Assembly (NCBI GenBank): GCA_900764215.1
Contig: CAAFNI010000431.1
Location: forward strand, 1-12,321
Source: an uncultured Sutterella sp.
Lineage (GTDB): Bacteria; Pseudomonadota; Gammaproteobacteria; Burkholderiales; Burkholderiaceae_F
DNA length: 12,321 bases
Reading direction: 5' to 3'
The notes beneath the pieces are model-generated. The model saw only the letters and a program-made list of their open reading frames with translations. It was not told the DNA's origin and did not search any database. Numbering within the stretch: the stretch's first letter is position 1; each line of letters starts with the position of its first letter. The position numbers were made by a program, and so were the translations under genes. Shown here piece by piece: positions 1-7,573 of this stretch.

Positions 1-922
1 ACGTTTCCGTGATGGCGCTGTCGCCGATGTCAGGGTTGGCGTCGTCCTGGGTATAGCCGGTGAAGAAAAGACCGACCGGGGTATTGACCGGGGCGGTAAA
101 CCACTGCTTGCCCGTGCCTGCCACCCGGACGCCAAAGTCACGGCCGTTTCGAGTCATGCAGGTTACGATGGTGCCTTCTCCGACAACGGCGCCGGCATCC
201 ATGACGCACTTGCAGTAGGCCATCATGACGTTGAGGAAGAACTGATCCGTGCGGGCGAGGAAGTCGGCGACTTCCTGACATTCTTCGAGCGGACGGCCGC
301 ACTTCATGACGGCGACCGCGAGCGAGCGCAGAAGCAGGGCGGAGGCTGCAATGTTGCGCTGATGGAATTCGTCGCCCATCGTGACGGCTTGGGCGATCAG
401 CGTCGTAACGTCGATTCCATCGGGCATCGTGCGAAGTGCGGCGGAGAGCACGGGGCCGAGCGTGCGGATCATCCAGCGGTGACGAGCAAGGACCTCTTCG
501 TCATAGGCGCCGAAGCGCATGACCTTGCCGATGCCTTCGTTGAGATTGCAGTAGGAGAAATTGCCGTGGACCTTGTTTTCCATGACGATGACGGGCATCG
601 AGGCGGATGTGATGCCGCCCATCGGGCCGACGGCGTTGACGTCGTGACATGGAATGAAGCGGATGCCGCCGGCAGCTGCAAGTTCGGTGGCTTCTTCGTC
701 GGTCTGAGCCCAGCCTTCGAGCTTGGCAGCGCCGATGACGGCACCCTGCATCGGACCGGTCATGCGTTCCCAGGCGATGGGAGGACCGGCGTGAAGGAGG
801 GTGCGGCCTTCACGGAGTTCGGGGATGACTTCACTGGCGGTCTTGACGTCGACCCAGTGCGGACGGGCGGCCTTCAGGCGTTCAATGACGGCGGCGTTGG
901 CTTCGTTGACGGTTTTGTACAT
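1..922 (-). CDS. allG: DUF1116 family protein (AllG/YlbE-like), partial: 3' end outside window
   Basis: The reading frame is open from an ATG at 922 to the left edge: 307 residues, and the C-terminus is missing. The protein starts MYKTVNEANAAVIERL and contains HAGPPIAWERMTGPMQGAVIGA, a DUF1116 signature region, then GPMGGITSASMPVIVMEN and a conserved core with FHQRNIAASALLLRSLA. DUF1116 proteins are usually over 400 residues, so about a quarter is missing. In E. coli the homologue YlbE (AllG) is reported to be one of three proteins needed for oxamate carbamoyltransferase, which uses phosphate to split oxalurate into oxamate and carbamoyl phosphate. The gene lies 34 bp after fdrA on the same strand, with a GGAG about 8 nt before the ATG, so the two are almost certainly co-transcribed. 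Codon use is GC-rich like fdrA. Family assignment is strong; the exact substrate here is inferred. Confidence 0.93.
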   Translation of the reverse strand, partial: MYKTVNEANAAVIERLKAARPHWVDVKTASEVIPELREGRTLLHAGPPIAWERMTGPMQGAVIGAAKLEGWAQTDEEATELAAAGGIRFIPCHDVNAVGPMGGITSASMPVIVMENKVHGNFSYCNLNEGIGKVMRFGAYDEEVLARHRWMIRTLGPVLSAALRTMPDGIDVTTLIAQAVTMGDEFHQRNIAASALLLRSLAVAVMKCGRPLEECQEVADFLARTDQFFLNVMMAYCKCVMDAGAVVGEGTIVTCMTRNGRDFGVRVAGTGKQWFTAPVNTPVGLFFTGYTQDDANPDIGDSAITET

Positions 923-956
923 GTTGGTACTCCAAAAACTCGATGATCTTGTGGCT

Positions 957-2615
957 TTACTGCATGAGGGCGAGGAGCTTCTGCAGGCGTTCGTCGCCCT
1001 GGCAGGCCGGAGCCCACTGGTGGAAGACGCATCGCACGCCGCAGGTTTGCATGTCCTGAGCGAATTCGCGCAGGCCGATGTTGATGACCTGAGGTTCCTT
1101 CGTGAGAAGCGTGGGAGCTTCGCCTCCGGTGACGTCCTTGCGTTCGGCGGTGAGGCGCACGGCAAGCATCACGGATTCGCGGGGGCCGGAAGTGATGACG
1201 ATGCCGGCTTCGCGAAGCTTCTCAATCTGGGCGGAGCGAACCTGCGGGTCTTCCTCCGTTCCGGTAACGGACGCAATCACGACGAGCGGTTCACCGCGCT
1301 TTTCCCGAACGGCCTTGACGGCTTCGGCCACGGCGCCAGCGGGATCGGCATGGCTGCCGAAGCCCAGTACGACGTCCATCAGAAGCACGCCGAAATCGGT
1401 TTCCTGAACCAACGCATCGATGCGTTCGGTACGAACCGACGGATCGATCATCGGATGGGGACGACCGCGGGTGTAGACGTCGTCGCCGAGGTCAATGACG
1501 GCATGGCCGTCGGCGTGAAGCATGTAGCCTTCTGCATGAGCGGCATCCTGAGGAACGCCTAGGGCTTCAGAAAGCAGCATGGCGGTTTCGCTTGCCAGCG
1601 TACCGCCGGTGAAGAGCCCCAGAATGCGCTTGCCGGCCACGTTGGGCAAGGAGTCTGCAACCTTTTCTGCGTTCGTCAGTTCCATGGCGAGGCGTGCGGC
1701 TTCGTCTAGCGTGTAGGCAAAGAACACGTTGCCGTCGCGACGCTTAACGGGAGCAGTGCCGAGGAAGAGCGCTACGACGGGCTTTCCGACCGTCTGCATG
1801 ACAGCTGCGATTTTTTCGCGAACGGCAGGGGCGGGCGGCTTGGAAACGAAGGCGATCACTCGGGTTTCCGGATCGTTTGCCATCATTTCGAGCGCGGTGA
1901 TTGCGGAAAGACCGCCAACCTTTTCAGAGAGGTCGCGGCCGCCGAGACCGAGCGCGTGGGTGATGCCGCCGCCCTGAAGGGCGATCTGGGAGCAGAGTTC
2001 CTGGATGCCGGTGCCGGATGCGCCGACAATGCCTATCGGCCCCCTGGGCATGCGATTGGCAAAGGCCAGAGGCGCACCGTTGATGATGGAGGTGCCGCAG
2101 TCGGGGCCCATGACGAGGAGTCCGTGTTCACGCCCGTAGGTCTTGAGCTCCACCTCTTTTTCAACGCTCACGTTGTCGGAGAAGAGCATCACATGCCTGC
2201 CGCTCTTCAGAGCCTGCATGGCCGGCTCGTGAGCATACATGCCCGCAATGCTGATGAGTGCGATGTTGCTTTCGGGGAGAACTTCAGAGGCTCGCTTGAA
2301 GGTATGAACGACCGGGAAGGTCGCTGCTTTACGGCCCTTGGCAAGATTGGCGAAGGCGCATTCGAGACGCTCGCCGATGACGTCAACGATCGTTTCGCCT
2401 TCATCGCTGTCGATGACGACGCAGATGTCGTTGGGACCGGCCTCATTGAGCAGGTCGTGCCACAAGCCGGTTTCGCGGAAAACGTCCTTGTTGGCCGGCG
2501 TGCCCATCATGATGGAAACTCGATTGACGTCGTCGGCCTTGCTGAGATCTCTCGAAATCAACATCAGGCTGACTGAGTCCTGGAAGCTTCCCTTTTTCAA
2601 AAAGGCATGAAGCAT
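957..2615 (-). CDS. fdrA: FdrA/AllF, acyl-CoA synthetase-like subunit of oxamate-type carbamoyltransferase
   Basis: The protein has 552 residues, the normal FdrA length. It begins MLHAFLKKGSFQDSVSLM and matches the E. coli FdrA N-terminus as I remember it. The ATG at 2615 is preferred over the upstream ATG at 2648 because it has AAGGAG 5 nt before it and gives the family N-terminus. The fold resembles succinyl-CoA synthetase alpha followed by a ligase-CoA domain. Key regions are a nucleotide-binding-like stretch at residues 167-206 (VMGPDCGTSIINGAP, then IGIVGASGTGIQE), GLGGRDLSEKVGG near 223-235, LFTGGTLASE near 334-343, and RPHPMIDPSVR with LLMDVVLGFG near 385-420. E. coli FdrA (AllF) is reported to work with AllG and AllH in oxalurate phosphorolysis. 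The gene has its own AT-rich leader behind a terminator, so it probably heads a separate transcript with allG. Family is nearly certain; the physiological substrate is inferred. Confidence 0.96.
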   Translation of the reverse strand: MLHAFLKKGSFQDSVSLMLISRDLSKADDVNRVSIMMGTPANKDVFRETGLWHDLLNEAGPNDICVVIDSDEGETIVDVIGERLECAFANLAKGRKAATFPVVHTFKRASEVLPESNIALISIAGMYAHEPAMQALKSGRHVMLFSDNVSVEKEVELKTYGREHGLLVMGPDCGTSIINGAPLAFANRMPRGPIGIVGASGTGIQELCSQIALQGGGITHALGLGGRDLSEKVGGLSAITALEMMANDPETRVIAFVSKPPAPAVREKIAAVMQTVGKPVVALFLGTAPVKRRDGNVFFAYTLDEAARLAMELTNAEKVADSLPNVAGKRILGLFTGGTLASETAMLLSEALGVPQDAAHAEGYMLHADGHAVIDLGDDVYTRGRPHPMIDPSVRTERIDALVQETDFGVLLMDVVLGFGSHADPAGAVAEAVKAVREKRGEPLVVIASVTGTEEDPQVRSAQIEKLREAGIVITSGPRESVMLAVRLTAERKDVTGGEAPTLLTKEPQVINIGLREFAQDMQTCGVRCVFHQWAPACQGDERLQKLLALMQ

Positions 2616-2744
2616 ATTCACTCCTTGATTGAACGAAAATGGATCCAAAACAAAGATTTGTTTTATTTATTAGATCATCATTTTCGTTAAGGGTTCAATG
2701 CTTAATTTGGACCTTACCTTGAAAAAAAATTTTAAAAATTTTGC
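2616..2744 (-). promoter_or_regulatory. AT-rich fdrA leader with nested inverted repeats
   Basis: This gap carries the likely fdrA promoter and operator. A perfect 18-bp palindrome, AAAACAAAGATTTGTTTT, lies at 2647-2664. It is flanked by a perfect 10-bp inverted repeat, AACGAAAATG at 2632-2641 and CATTTTCGTT at 2679-2688. Weak minus-strand promoter elements may be TTGAAC near 2695 and TAATAA near 2669; their spacing is not ideal. The repeats lie between these elements and the ribosome binding site at 2621-2626, where a repressor could bind or a leader RNA could fold. No regulator gene for the locus is seen in the window. Confidence 0.5.
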
Positions 2745-2792
2745 CCCGAAATAAAGACCGCCGTCGGCATCTGGCGAATACCGGCGGCGGTC
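2745..2792 (-). terminator. Rho-independent terminator after the amidase gene
   Basis: On the minus strand GACCGCCGCCGG pairs with CCGACGGCGGTC (arms 2781-2792 and 2756-2767, one C-A mismatch) around a 13-nt loop. The hairpin is followed at once by TTTATTTC. It lies about 30 bp past the amidase stop and points the same way, so it should end the MFS-FAH-amidase transcript before the fdrA leader. Confidence 0.85.
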
Positions 2793-2822
2793 CGGGGCGG
2801 AGAGTTTTAGCCCTAATGCAGA

Positions 2823-4055
2823 TTATTTGAATTCACGCACCATCTTTGCGCCAAGTCGGCAGAGGGCAAGGTCGGTGCCCTTGGGCGAGAGGAGCGAGAT
2901 GCCGAGCGGCACTTCATGCTGCTTGATCATCGGCAGCTGCAGCTGCGGAACGCCGGTAAGCGGCGAGATGCACAGGAGATTCGTGGACTGCAGGCGGGTC
3001 GCGCTGATTTCTTCGAGAGAAGCCGTGCGCAACGGAGCAACGGAAGCTGCAGTCGGGAGGACCATAACGGAACCGGCCGGGAGGACTTCGTCAATGCGTG
3101 CGCAGATGTCCCGACGCTTTGCGGTTGCTTCGTTGAACTGCCGGAGCGTGATGGTGGAGGCCCATTCGAGACGTTCCTTCGGTCCGCGAGAGAGGCGCGG
3201 GCGATACTTGCGGATCCAGCCGCCGTAGCTTTCCCAAACCTGGTAACCCTGAATGATTCGGAAGACATCGATCCATTCGGCGAGACCTTCGGGACTGACC
3301 GTGACTGTTTCGACCTGGTCGAAGTAACGGGCCATGTGATCGACCGCGGGCTGAAGGGCTTCCGTCACGTCGGCATTGACGGCGCGGAAACAGTCTTCGG
3401 CAATGACGAGGCGCTTGAAGTCGGCGGGCACTTCGTCTTCTTCAAGCATGACCGGGGCAAGACGCTCGAACGTGTCGGGGCTTGCACTCATGAATCCCAC
3501 CACGTCCATGCTCGCACAGTAAGGCGCTTCACCGTCACCGGGAACACGGCCGAACGTCGGACGAAGGGCGAGAAGACCATTGTAGCCGGCAGGGACGCGA
3601 ACGCTGCCGAGACAGTCGCTGCCGAGCGAAAAGTCGACAAGTCCGCCGGCCGCCGCGGCGGCGGAACCGCAGGAGGAACCACCCGTGTAGCGGCGGGGAT
3701 CATGCGGGTTGATCGGAGAGCCGTAATTCCAGTTTTCGCCGCTGATGCTGAAGCAGAGTTCATCGCACACCGTCTTGCCGACAAGGTCACCGCCGGCGTT
3801 GAGGAGCTTCGTCACAATGCTGGACGTAAATTCGTCCGGCGCGTGCGTGCGAAGCCATTCGGGATGACCATTGCCGCAGGTGCTGCCAAGAACCTTCCAG
3901 ACGTCCTTGATGGCGAACTTCAGGCCGGCGAGCGGACCAACGCCGGATCCCTGCAGGGCGATGTGGTTTTCGCGCACAAAGGCCTGAAGCGGATCGTACG
4001 GCGCGTCCGGCGAAACATCAAGACGAGGATTGTTGAGCATTGTGGTGATGGGCAT
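2823..4055 (-). CDS. Amidase signature family hydrolase (AMI1-like)
   Basis: The protein has 410 residues and contains the amidase signature catalytic triad: Lys50 in LKFAIKD, the cis-serine in GGSSCGSA (Ser127/Ser128), and the acyl-forming Ser151 in GSDCLGSVRVPA. The second glycine of the usual GSDxGGS is replaced by Leu149, but the nucleophile is kept. The short length, GNGHPEWLRTH near residue 61 and GKTVCDELCFSISGEN near 93 recall the plant-type AMI1 (indole-3-acetamide hydrolase) group more than GatA or allophanate hydrolase. It has no signal peptide, so it is cytoplasmic. The ATG at 4055 has AAGGAG 6 nt upstream. The gene lies 55 bp after the FAH-fold gene and before a terminator, so it is the last gene of that transcript. 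Hydrolysis of an amide such as oxamate, or of a ureido-acid precursor, would suit the neighbours but is inference. Confidence 0.93.
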   Translation of the reverse strand: MPITTMLNNPRLDVSPDAPYDPLQAFVRENHIALQGSGVGPLAGLKFAIKDVWKVLGSTCGNGHPEWLRTHAPDEFTSSIVTKLLNAGGDLVGKTVCDELCFSISGENWNYGSPINPHDPRRYTGGSSCGSAAAAAGGLVDFSLGSDCLGSVRVPAGYNGLLALRPTFGRVPGDGEAPYCASMDVVGFMSASPDTFERLAPVMLEEDEVPADFKRLVIAEDCFRAVNADVTEALQPAVDHMARYFDQVETVTVSPEGLAEWIDVFRIIQGYQVWESYGGWIRKYRPRLSRGPKERLEWASTITLRQFNEATAKRRDICARIDEVLPAGSVMVLPTAASVAPLRTASLEEISATRLQSTNLLCISPLTGVPQLQLPMIKQHEVPLGISLLSPKGTDLALCRLGAKMVREFK

Positions 4056-4083
4056 ATCCTACTCCTTGTAAAGGTGAGGTAAC

Positions 4084-4104
4084 GGATGTCCGGTCAAGAC
4101 ATCC
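4084..4104 (-). other. Intercistronic hairpin between FAH-fold and amidase genes
   Basis: GGATGTC (4084-4090) and GACATCC (4098-4104) form a perfect 7-bp stem with a 7-nt loop. No T-run follows on the minus strand, so it is more likely an RNA stability or processing element than a terminator. It sits just past the FAH stop, about 17 bp before the amidase ribosome binding site. Confidence 0.5.
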
Positions 4105-4110
4105 AAGACA

Positions 4111-4902
4111 TTAGACGATGCGGTTTTCAATCAGGCCAAGAGGCCCGATCTCAACGCGAACCGTATCGCCGGGCTTGAGGTACGCGGGGGGATCAAACGA
4201 AAGTCCCGTTCCCCTGGGGGAGCCTGTCAGGATCAAGTCCCCGGGCATGAGCGTGTTGGTTTCGCCGATGGCGGCGAGCATTTCTTCAATGCTGAAAATC
4301 ATGTCCTCCGCACGGGCATGCTGGCGCAGATCTCCGTTGACATAGGTGCGCAGTTCCAGATGTCCCGGATTGCAGATTTCATCGGCGCTCGTGAGCCATG
4401 GGCCGAAGGGGCAGGATCGATCAAACCCCTTTGCCCGGCTCCACTGTCGTTCGCTCTTTTGCAGGTCACGAGCCGTCAAGTCATTTGCGACGGCATAGGC
4501 GGCGACGCGACCGCCGTGCCCCATGACGAGGGCCAGTTCGCCTTCATAGTCGAGACCGCGGATCGGGGCCGGAATGGGGATGTCGTCCGCAGGGCCGGCG
4601 GCGGCGTTTGGTCCTTTGAGGAAAATCACGGGCACCGACGGTTTTGCCGTTTGATTCAAGGCTTTCTGAAGAGGATGCGATGGATAGTTGAGGCCTATGC
4701 CGTAGATCAGCGAAGGCTTGTACGGAAGCATCGGCTTGACGGTTTTGAGAAAGTAAACCGTGCCGCTGCGGTCGGCATGCCTGCCGGACAGAAGCGTCTC
4801 GAACAGATCAGTTCCTTCCGGATAGGTGTAAACGACTTCTCCGTCCACTTCTCCTACTCGTGCCTGACCACCCTCAGGTGGAAGAAAGCGCATGATCTTC
4901 AT
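4111..4902 (-). CDS. Fumarylacetoacetate hydrolase (FAH) fold family enzyme
   Basis: The protein has 263 residues. It shows the FAH C-terminal fold: GIGLNYPSH near 68-76, KGPNA at 96-100, the metal-binding pair Glu120 and Glu122 in DYEGELALVMG, Asp141 in ANDLTARDLQ, Lys158 in KGFDRSCPFGPWL, and GDLILTGSPRGTG near 221-233. FAH-fold enzymes use Mg2+ or Mn2+ for C-C bond cleavage of acylpyruvates, decarboxylation or related steps, and databases also label some as ureidoglycolate lyase. The loop between Glu122 and Asn140 is about nine residues shorter than usual and lacks the EEEALDYVAGY-type helix, so this may be a divergent subgroup. The ATG at 4902 has AAGGA about 7 nt upstream. It lies 21 bp after the MFS stop and is surely co-transcribed with it. 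Substrate unknown; a 2-oxo or ureido acid is inferred from context. Confidence 0.92.
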   Translation of the reverse strand: MKIMRFLPPEGGQARVGEVDGEVVYTYPEGTDLFETLLSGRHADRSGTVYFLKTVKPMLPYKPSLIYGIGLNYPSHPLQKALNQTAKPSVPVIFLKGPNAAAGPADDIPIPAPIRGLDYEGELALVMGHGGRVAAYAVANDLTARDLQKSERQWSRAKGFDRSCPFGPWLTSADEICNPGHLELRTYVNGDLRQHARAEDMIFSIEEMLAAIGETNTLMPGDLILTGSPRGTGLSFDPPAYLKPGDTVRVEIGPLGLIENRIV

Positions 4903-4923
4903 GGCAAATCCTTGCAGATGACG

Positions 4924-6147
4924 TTATTCGACGGTCGGCTTGCTCTTGAGAGTCAGCGCGGCAAGCCATCCAAGCACCAGGAGTCCGGCGGCGAAATAGA
5001 AGCCGCTGTTCCAAGTCGTTGTCGTGTCTCTCAACCAGCCGGTGACATACGGGGCAAGGATGGCGCCAACCATGGCGATGCAGTTGTAGAGGCCGTAGAC
5101 CGTGGACAACTTGTCCTTGGGCGCGTGGTCGGAGATGAGTGCGAGAAGCAGGGGATCGCAGGCAAGTTTTCCAACCAGTCCGTAGAGAACGAGCGCTGCT
5201 ATCACGAGGGACCACTGCTCAACGATGATCAGCACGACGATCGAGCAGATCGCAAGCGGAATCAATGTCAGGAGGATCGGCTTGCGGGAATGAAACTTAT
5301 CCGAGATGCGGGCGAAGAAGAGAGCGGCCGGGACGCTCGTCCAGGCGACGAGCGAGGCAAAAATGCCTGTTTCGGAGAGAGGAATGTCGCGTGCATCGGC
5401 CAAATAGAGCGGGAGCCACGTCACCATCACGAAGAAGCCGTAGACGCTGCAAAACGAAATGAAGAAGATGGTGGCGAGCTGGCGATTGCCCAGCACTTCA
5501 AGCACGCTGGCTAGCGAGCCGGCGCTTGTCTTGCTGTTGGCGACGGTTGTCGCTTGAGTGCCGTCCTTGACCAGAAAATAGATCAGCAGGCCGATGATGA
5601 TGGTCGGTACGGCATAGATCATGAAGGTGACGCGCCAACCGAGACCAAGCTCGAAGGAGACGTAACTCGAACCGATCAAGCCGAGAGTGATGCCGACGGC
5701 TTGGCCGCTGTTGATGATGGCGTAACCGAGAGCGCGGAAGCGCGCGGGTGTGGAGTCGCTCGATACGGCGTACTGGGGGCCGTAGTAGAAGCCTTCGCCG
5801 AAACCGGCCATGATGCGAACCAAGATGAGCATCATGAAGGTCGTGACAAGCCCGGTGAGCGCGGTGGCAACGCCGAAGATGATGAATCCGAAAAGGATCA
5901 GCTTGGTGCGGCCGAAACGGTCGCCGAGCAATCCAGAAGGGATCTGAATGGCTGTGTAAATGATAAAGAAGATGGAGCTGATCAAGCCGACTTCGGCGTT
6001 GGTCAGCATGAATTCTTCGCGAATCACACCTTGGACAGGACTAAGGATGGTGCGATCGGCATACATGAAGACCCAGCCCAGGAAAAAGAGCAGCGATGTA
6101 GTCAACCATCGCTTATTCCCTTCAGTTTTCGGTGACGTTGAGTTCAT
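4924..6147 (-). CDS. MFS transporter, anion:cation symporter-like (copy 1)
   Basis: The protein has 407 residues with about twelve hydrophobic segments and a short cytoplasmic N-terminus. MFS motif A appears between helices 2 and 3 as GDRFGRTK (residues 75-82). The first helix carries FLGWVFMYADR, and Asp31-Arg32 plus the following ILSPVQ resemble the anion:cation symporter group that imports small organic acids such as hexuronates or phthalate. Helix 4 holds RIMAGFGEGFYYGPQ. It is a clear paralogue of the transporter encoded upstream. The ATG at 6147 has AGAGG about 6 nt upstream. It heads a tight MFS-FAH-amidase unit, so its substrate is probably what those two enzymes act on. An inner-membrane importer is likely; the substrate cannot be read from sequence. 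Confidence 0.93.
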   Translation of the reverse strand: MNSTSPKTEGNKRWLTTSLLFFLGWVFMYADRTILSPVQGVIREEFMLTNAEVGLISSIFFIIYTAIQIPSGLLGDRFGRTKLILFGFIIFGVATALTGLVTTFMMLILVRIMAGFGEGFYYGPQYAVSSDSTPARFRALGYAIINSGQAVGITLGLIGSSYVSFELGLGWRVTFMIYAVPTIIIGLLIYFLVKDGTQATTVANSKTSAGSLASVLEVLGNRQLATIFFISFCSVYGFFVMVTWLPLYLADARDIPLSETGIFASLVAWTSVPAALFFARISDKFHSRKPILLTLIPLAICSIVVLIIVEQWSLVIAALVLYGLVGKLACDPLLLALISDHAPKDKLSTVYGLYNCIAMVGAILAPYVTGWLRDTTTTWNSGFYFAAGLLVLGWLAALTLKSKPTVE

Positions 6148-6304
6148 ATTTACCTCTTAGAGAAGACGCTTGTTCCAAACGTTTTCATCGCAAGAAAGCC
6201 ATTGTGTTGTTATTGATTTTAAAGTGAGGGTGAAATTTAAAATTAAATGTTTTTATGGCTGATCTCTGGAATTGGAAAAAAATGTTGAACGCATTTGTTA
6301 TGGA
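6148..6304 (-). promoter_or_regulatory. AT-rich region before MFS copy 1, with inverted repeat
   Basis: This gap is AT-rich and contains a perfect inverted repeat, ATTTTAAA (6216-6223) and TTTAAAAT (6236-6243), separated by 12 bp. It lies about 70-100 bp before the ATG, a usual place for a promoter and operator. No strong consensus promoter is visible. It differs in sequence from the fdrA palindrome. Confidence 0.4.
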
Positions 6305-6334
6305 ATGCCCGGCGGAAGGATTCGCGCCGGGCAT
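6305..6334 (-). terminator. Hairpin after MFS copy 2, possible weak terminator
   Basis: ATGCCCGGCG (6305-6314) and CGCCGGGCAT (6325-6334) form a perfect 10-bp GC-rich stem with a 10-nt loop, about 25 bp past the stop of the upstream MFS gene. On the minus strand it is followed by TCCATAACA rather than a T-run, so it may only reduce read-through. Confidence 0.5.
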
Positions 6335-6358
6335 GAATATATGCGTTAAGAAGAATGA

Positions 6359-7573
6359 TTACTGCACGCGTTTCTTTTCCTTGATGCAGAGCACGGTAAC
6401 GATGCCTAGGACGAGAAGGCCGACGGATACATAGAAACCGCTGTTCCAGGAGCCTGTCAGGTCGCGCAGCAATCCGGTCGCGTACGGAGCAACAATGGCG
6501 GAACTCATGCCGACGAAGTTAAAGATGCCGAAGGCGGTCGAGAGCTGATTCCTTGGCGTGTTGTCTGCGATGAGGGCAATGGCGAGCGGATCGGTCGCCA
6601 GTTTGCCGAAGAAGCCGTAGCAGACGAGGGCCGTAATCATGAGCGTTCGGCTTTCCGTCATGAGGAGCAGGATGATGCTGCATGCGGCCAGCGGAAGCAG
6701 GCAAAGGATCACGGGGCGGCGCTTCCCGATCTTGTCGGAGATGTAGCCGTACAGCAGGGCGGCAGGGATGGAGGTCCAGGCAACAAGAGAGGAGATGAAC
6801 CCCGTGTCGGATCGAGCAATGCCGCGGACTTCTTCCAGATAGACGGGCAGCCACGTGCACATGACGAAGAAACCATAGAGGCTGCAGAAAACAAGAAGAT
6901 ACGTCAGCACAAGGTTTCGATTCTTGAGCAGGTCCATGAATTTCGGCTTTTCGGCTTCTCCGACGGCCTTGTCGTCGTGCTTGGGCTCCTTGACGAAAAG
7001 TAGGATTCCAAGGCCGATGAGGACGGTCGGTACGGCGAACACGTAGAAGGGCATGCGCCAGCCGCCGTCAAGATCAAAGGCGATGTAGCTCGATGCGACA
7101 AGACCGAGCGTAATGCCGAATGCCTGACCGCTGTTGATGATGGCACTGCCCAACGTACGGTATTTGGTTGGAATCAGCTCCGAGGACAGCCCATATTGCG
7201 GCCCGTAATAAAAGCCCTGGCCGATGCCCATCATTGCTCGCGCAAGCAGGAGAATGCCGAATGTGCCTGCTACGCCGGTCAGACCGGTGAATAGACCGAA
7301 AACGGCGAAGCCGAAGGCAATCACCTTTGCCTTGCCGAACTTGTCGCCGAGGATCCCGGAGGGAACCTGAAGGAAAGTGTAGGTAAAGAAGAAAATGCTG
7401 CTGATGAGCCCAACCTCAGCGTTGCTCAGCGCAAATTCGCTTCGTATCAAGGTCTGAACAGGATTCAGAATCATTCGGTCGGCATAAATGAAGATCCAAC
7501 CCAAGAAGAAAAACAAAACAGCAACCTTCCAGTTGGTCTGCTTTTCTTTCGTCGGTACGGCGGTATCACCCAT
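6359..7573 (-). CDS. MFS transporter, anion:cation symporter-like (copy 2)
   Basis: The protein has 404 residues from the ATG at 7573, preceded by GGAG with a 6-nt spacer. The frame stays open to an ATG at 7693, but the extra 40 residues are basic, coded by AT-rich promoter DNA and absent from the paralogue, so the shorter start is chosen. It has about twelve membrane helices, FFLGWIFIYADR in helix 1, motif A as GDKFGKAK (residues 76-83), and MMGIGQGFYYGPQ in helix 4. It closely resembles the transporter 211 bp downstream, pointing to tandem duplication. It diverges from the HAD-DUF2877 pair with a shared 276-bp regulatory gap. It probably imports the same or a related organic anion. Confidence 0.93.
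   Translation of the reverse strand: MGDTAVPTKEKQTNWKVAVLFFFLGWIFIYADRMILNPVQTLIRSEFALSNAEVGLISSIFFFTYTFLQVPSGILGDKFGKAKVIAFGFAVFGLFTGLTGVAGTFGILLLARAMMGIGQGFYYGPQYGLSSELIPTKYRTLGSAIINSGQAFGITLGLVASSYIAFDLDGGWRMPFYVFAVPTVLIGLGILLFVKEPKHDDKAVGEAEKPKFMDLLKNRNLVLTYLLVFCSLYGFFVMCTWLPVYLEEVRGIARSDTGFISSLVAWTSIPAALLYGYISDKIGKRRPVILCLLPLAACSIILLLMTESRTLMITALVCYGFFGKLATDPLAIALIADNTPRNQLSTAFGIFNFVGMSSAIVAPYATGLLRDLTGSWNSGFYVSVGLLVLGIVTVLCIKEKKRVQ

Noticed and set aside
801..1562. Plus-strand frames over allG and fdrA
   Set aside because: They are antisense to conserved coding sequence and show no motif or ribosome binding site.
2616..2648. fdrA start at 2648
   Set aside because: The start at 2615 has the ribosome binding site and matches the family N-terminus; the extra 11 codons overlap the leader repeats.
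2916..4082. 388-codon open frame on the plus strand, antisense to the amidase gene
   Set aside because: It lies wholly over a gene with a complete catalytic triad, its protein is rich in Arg and Ala with no recognisable motif, and GC-rich third positions commonly open such shadow frames.
4318..5514. 398-codon plus-strand frame over the FAH-fold and MFS genes
   Set aside because: It crosses two well-supported genes on the other strand and gives a low-complexity charged protein without domains.
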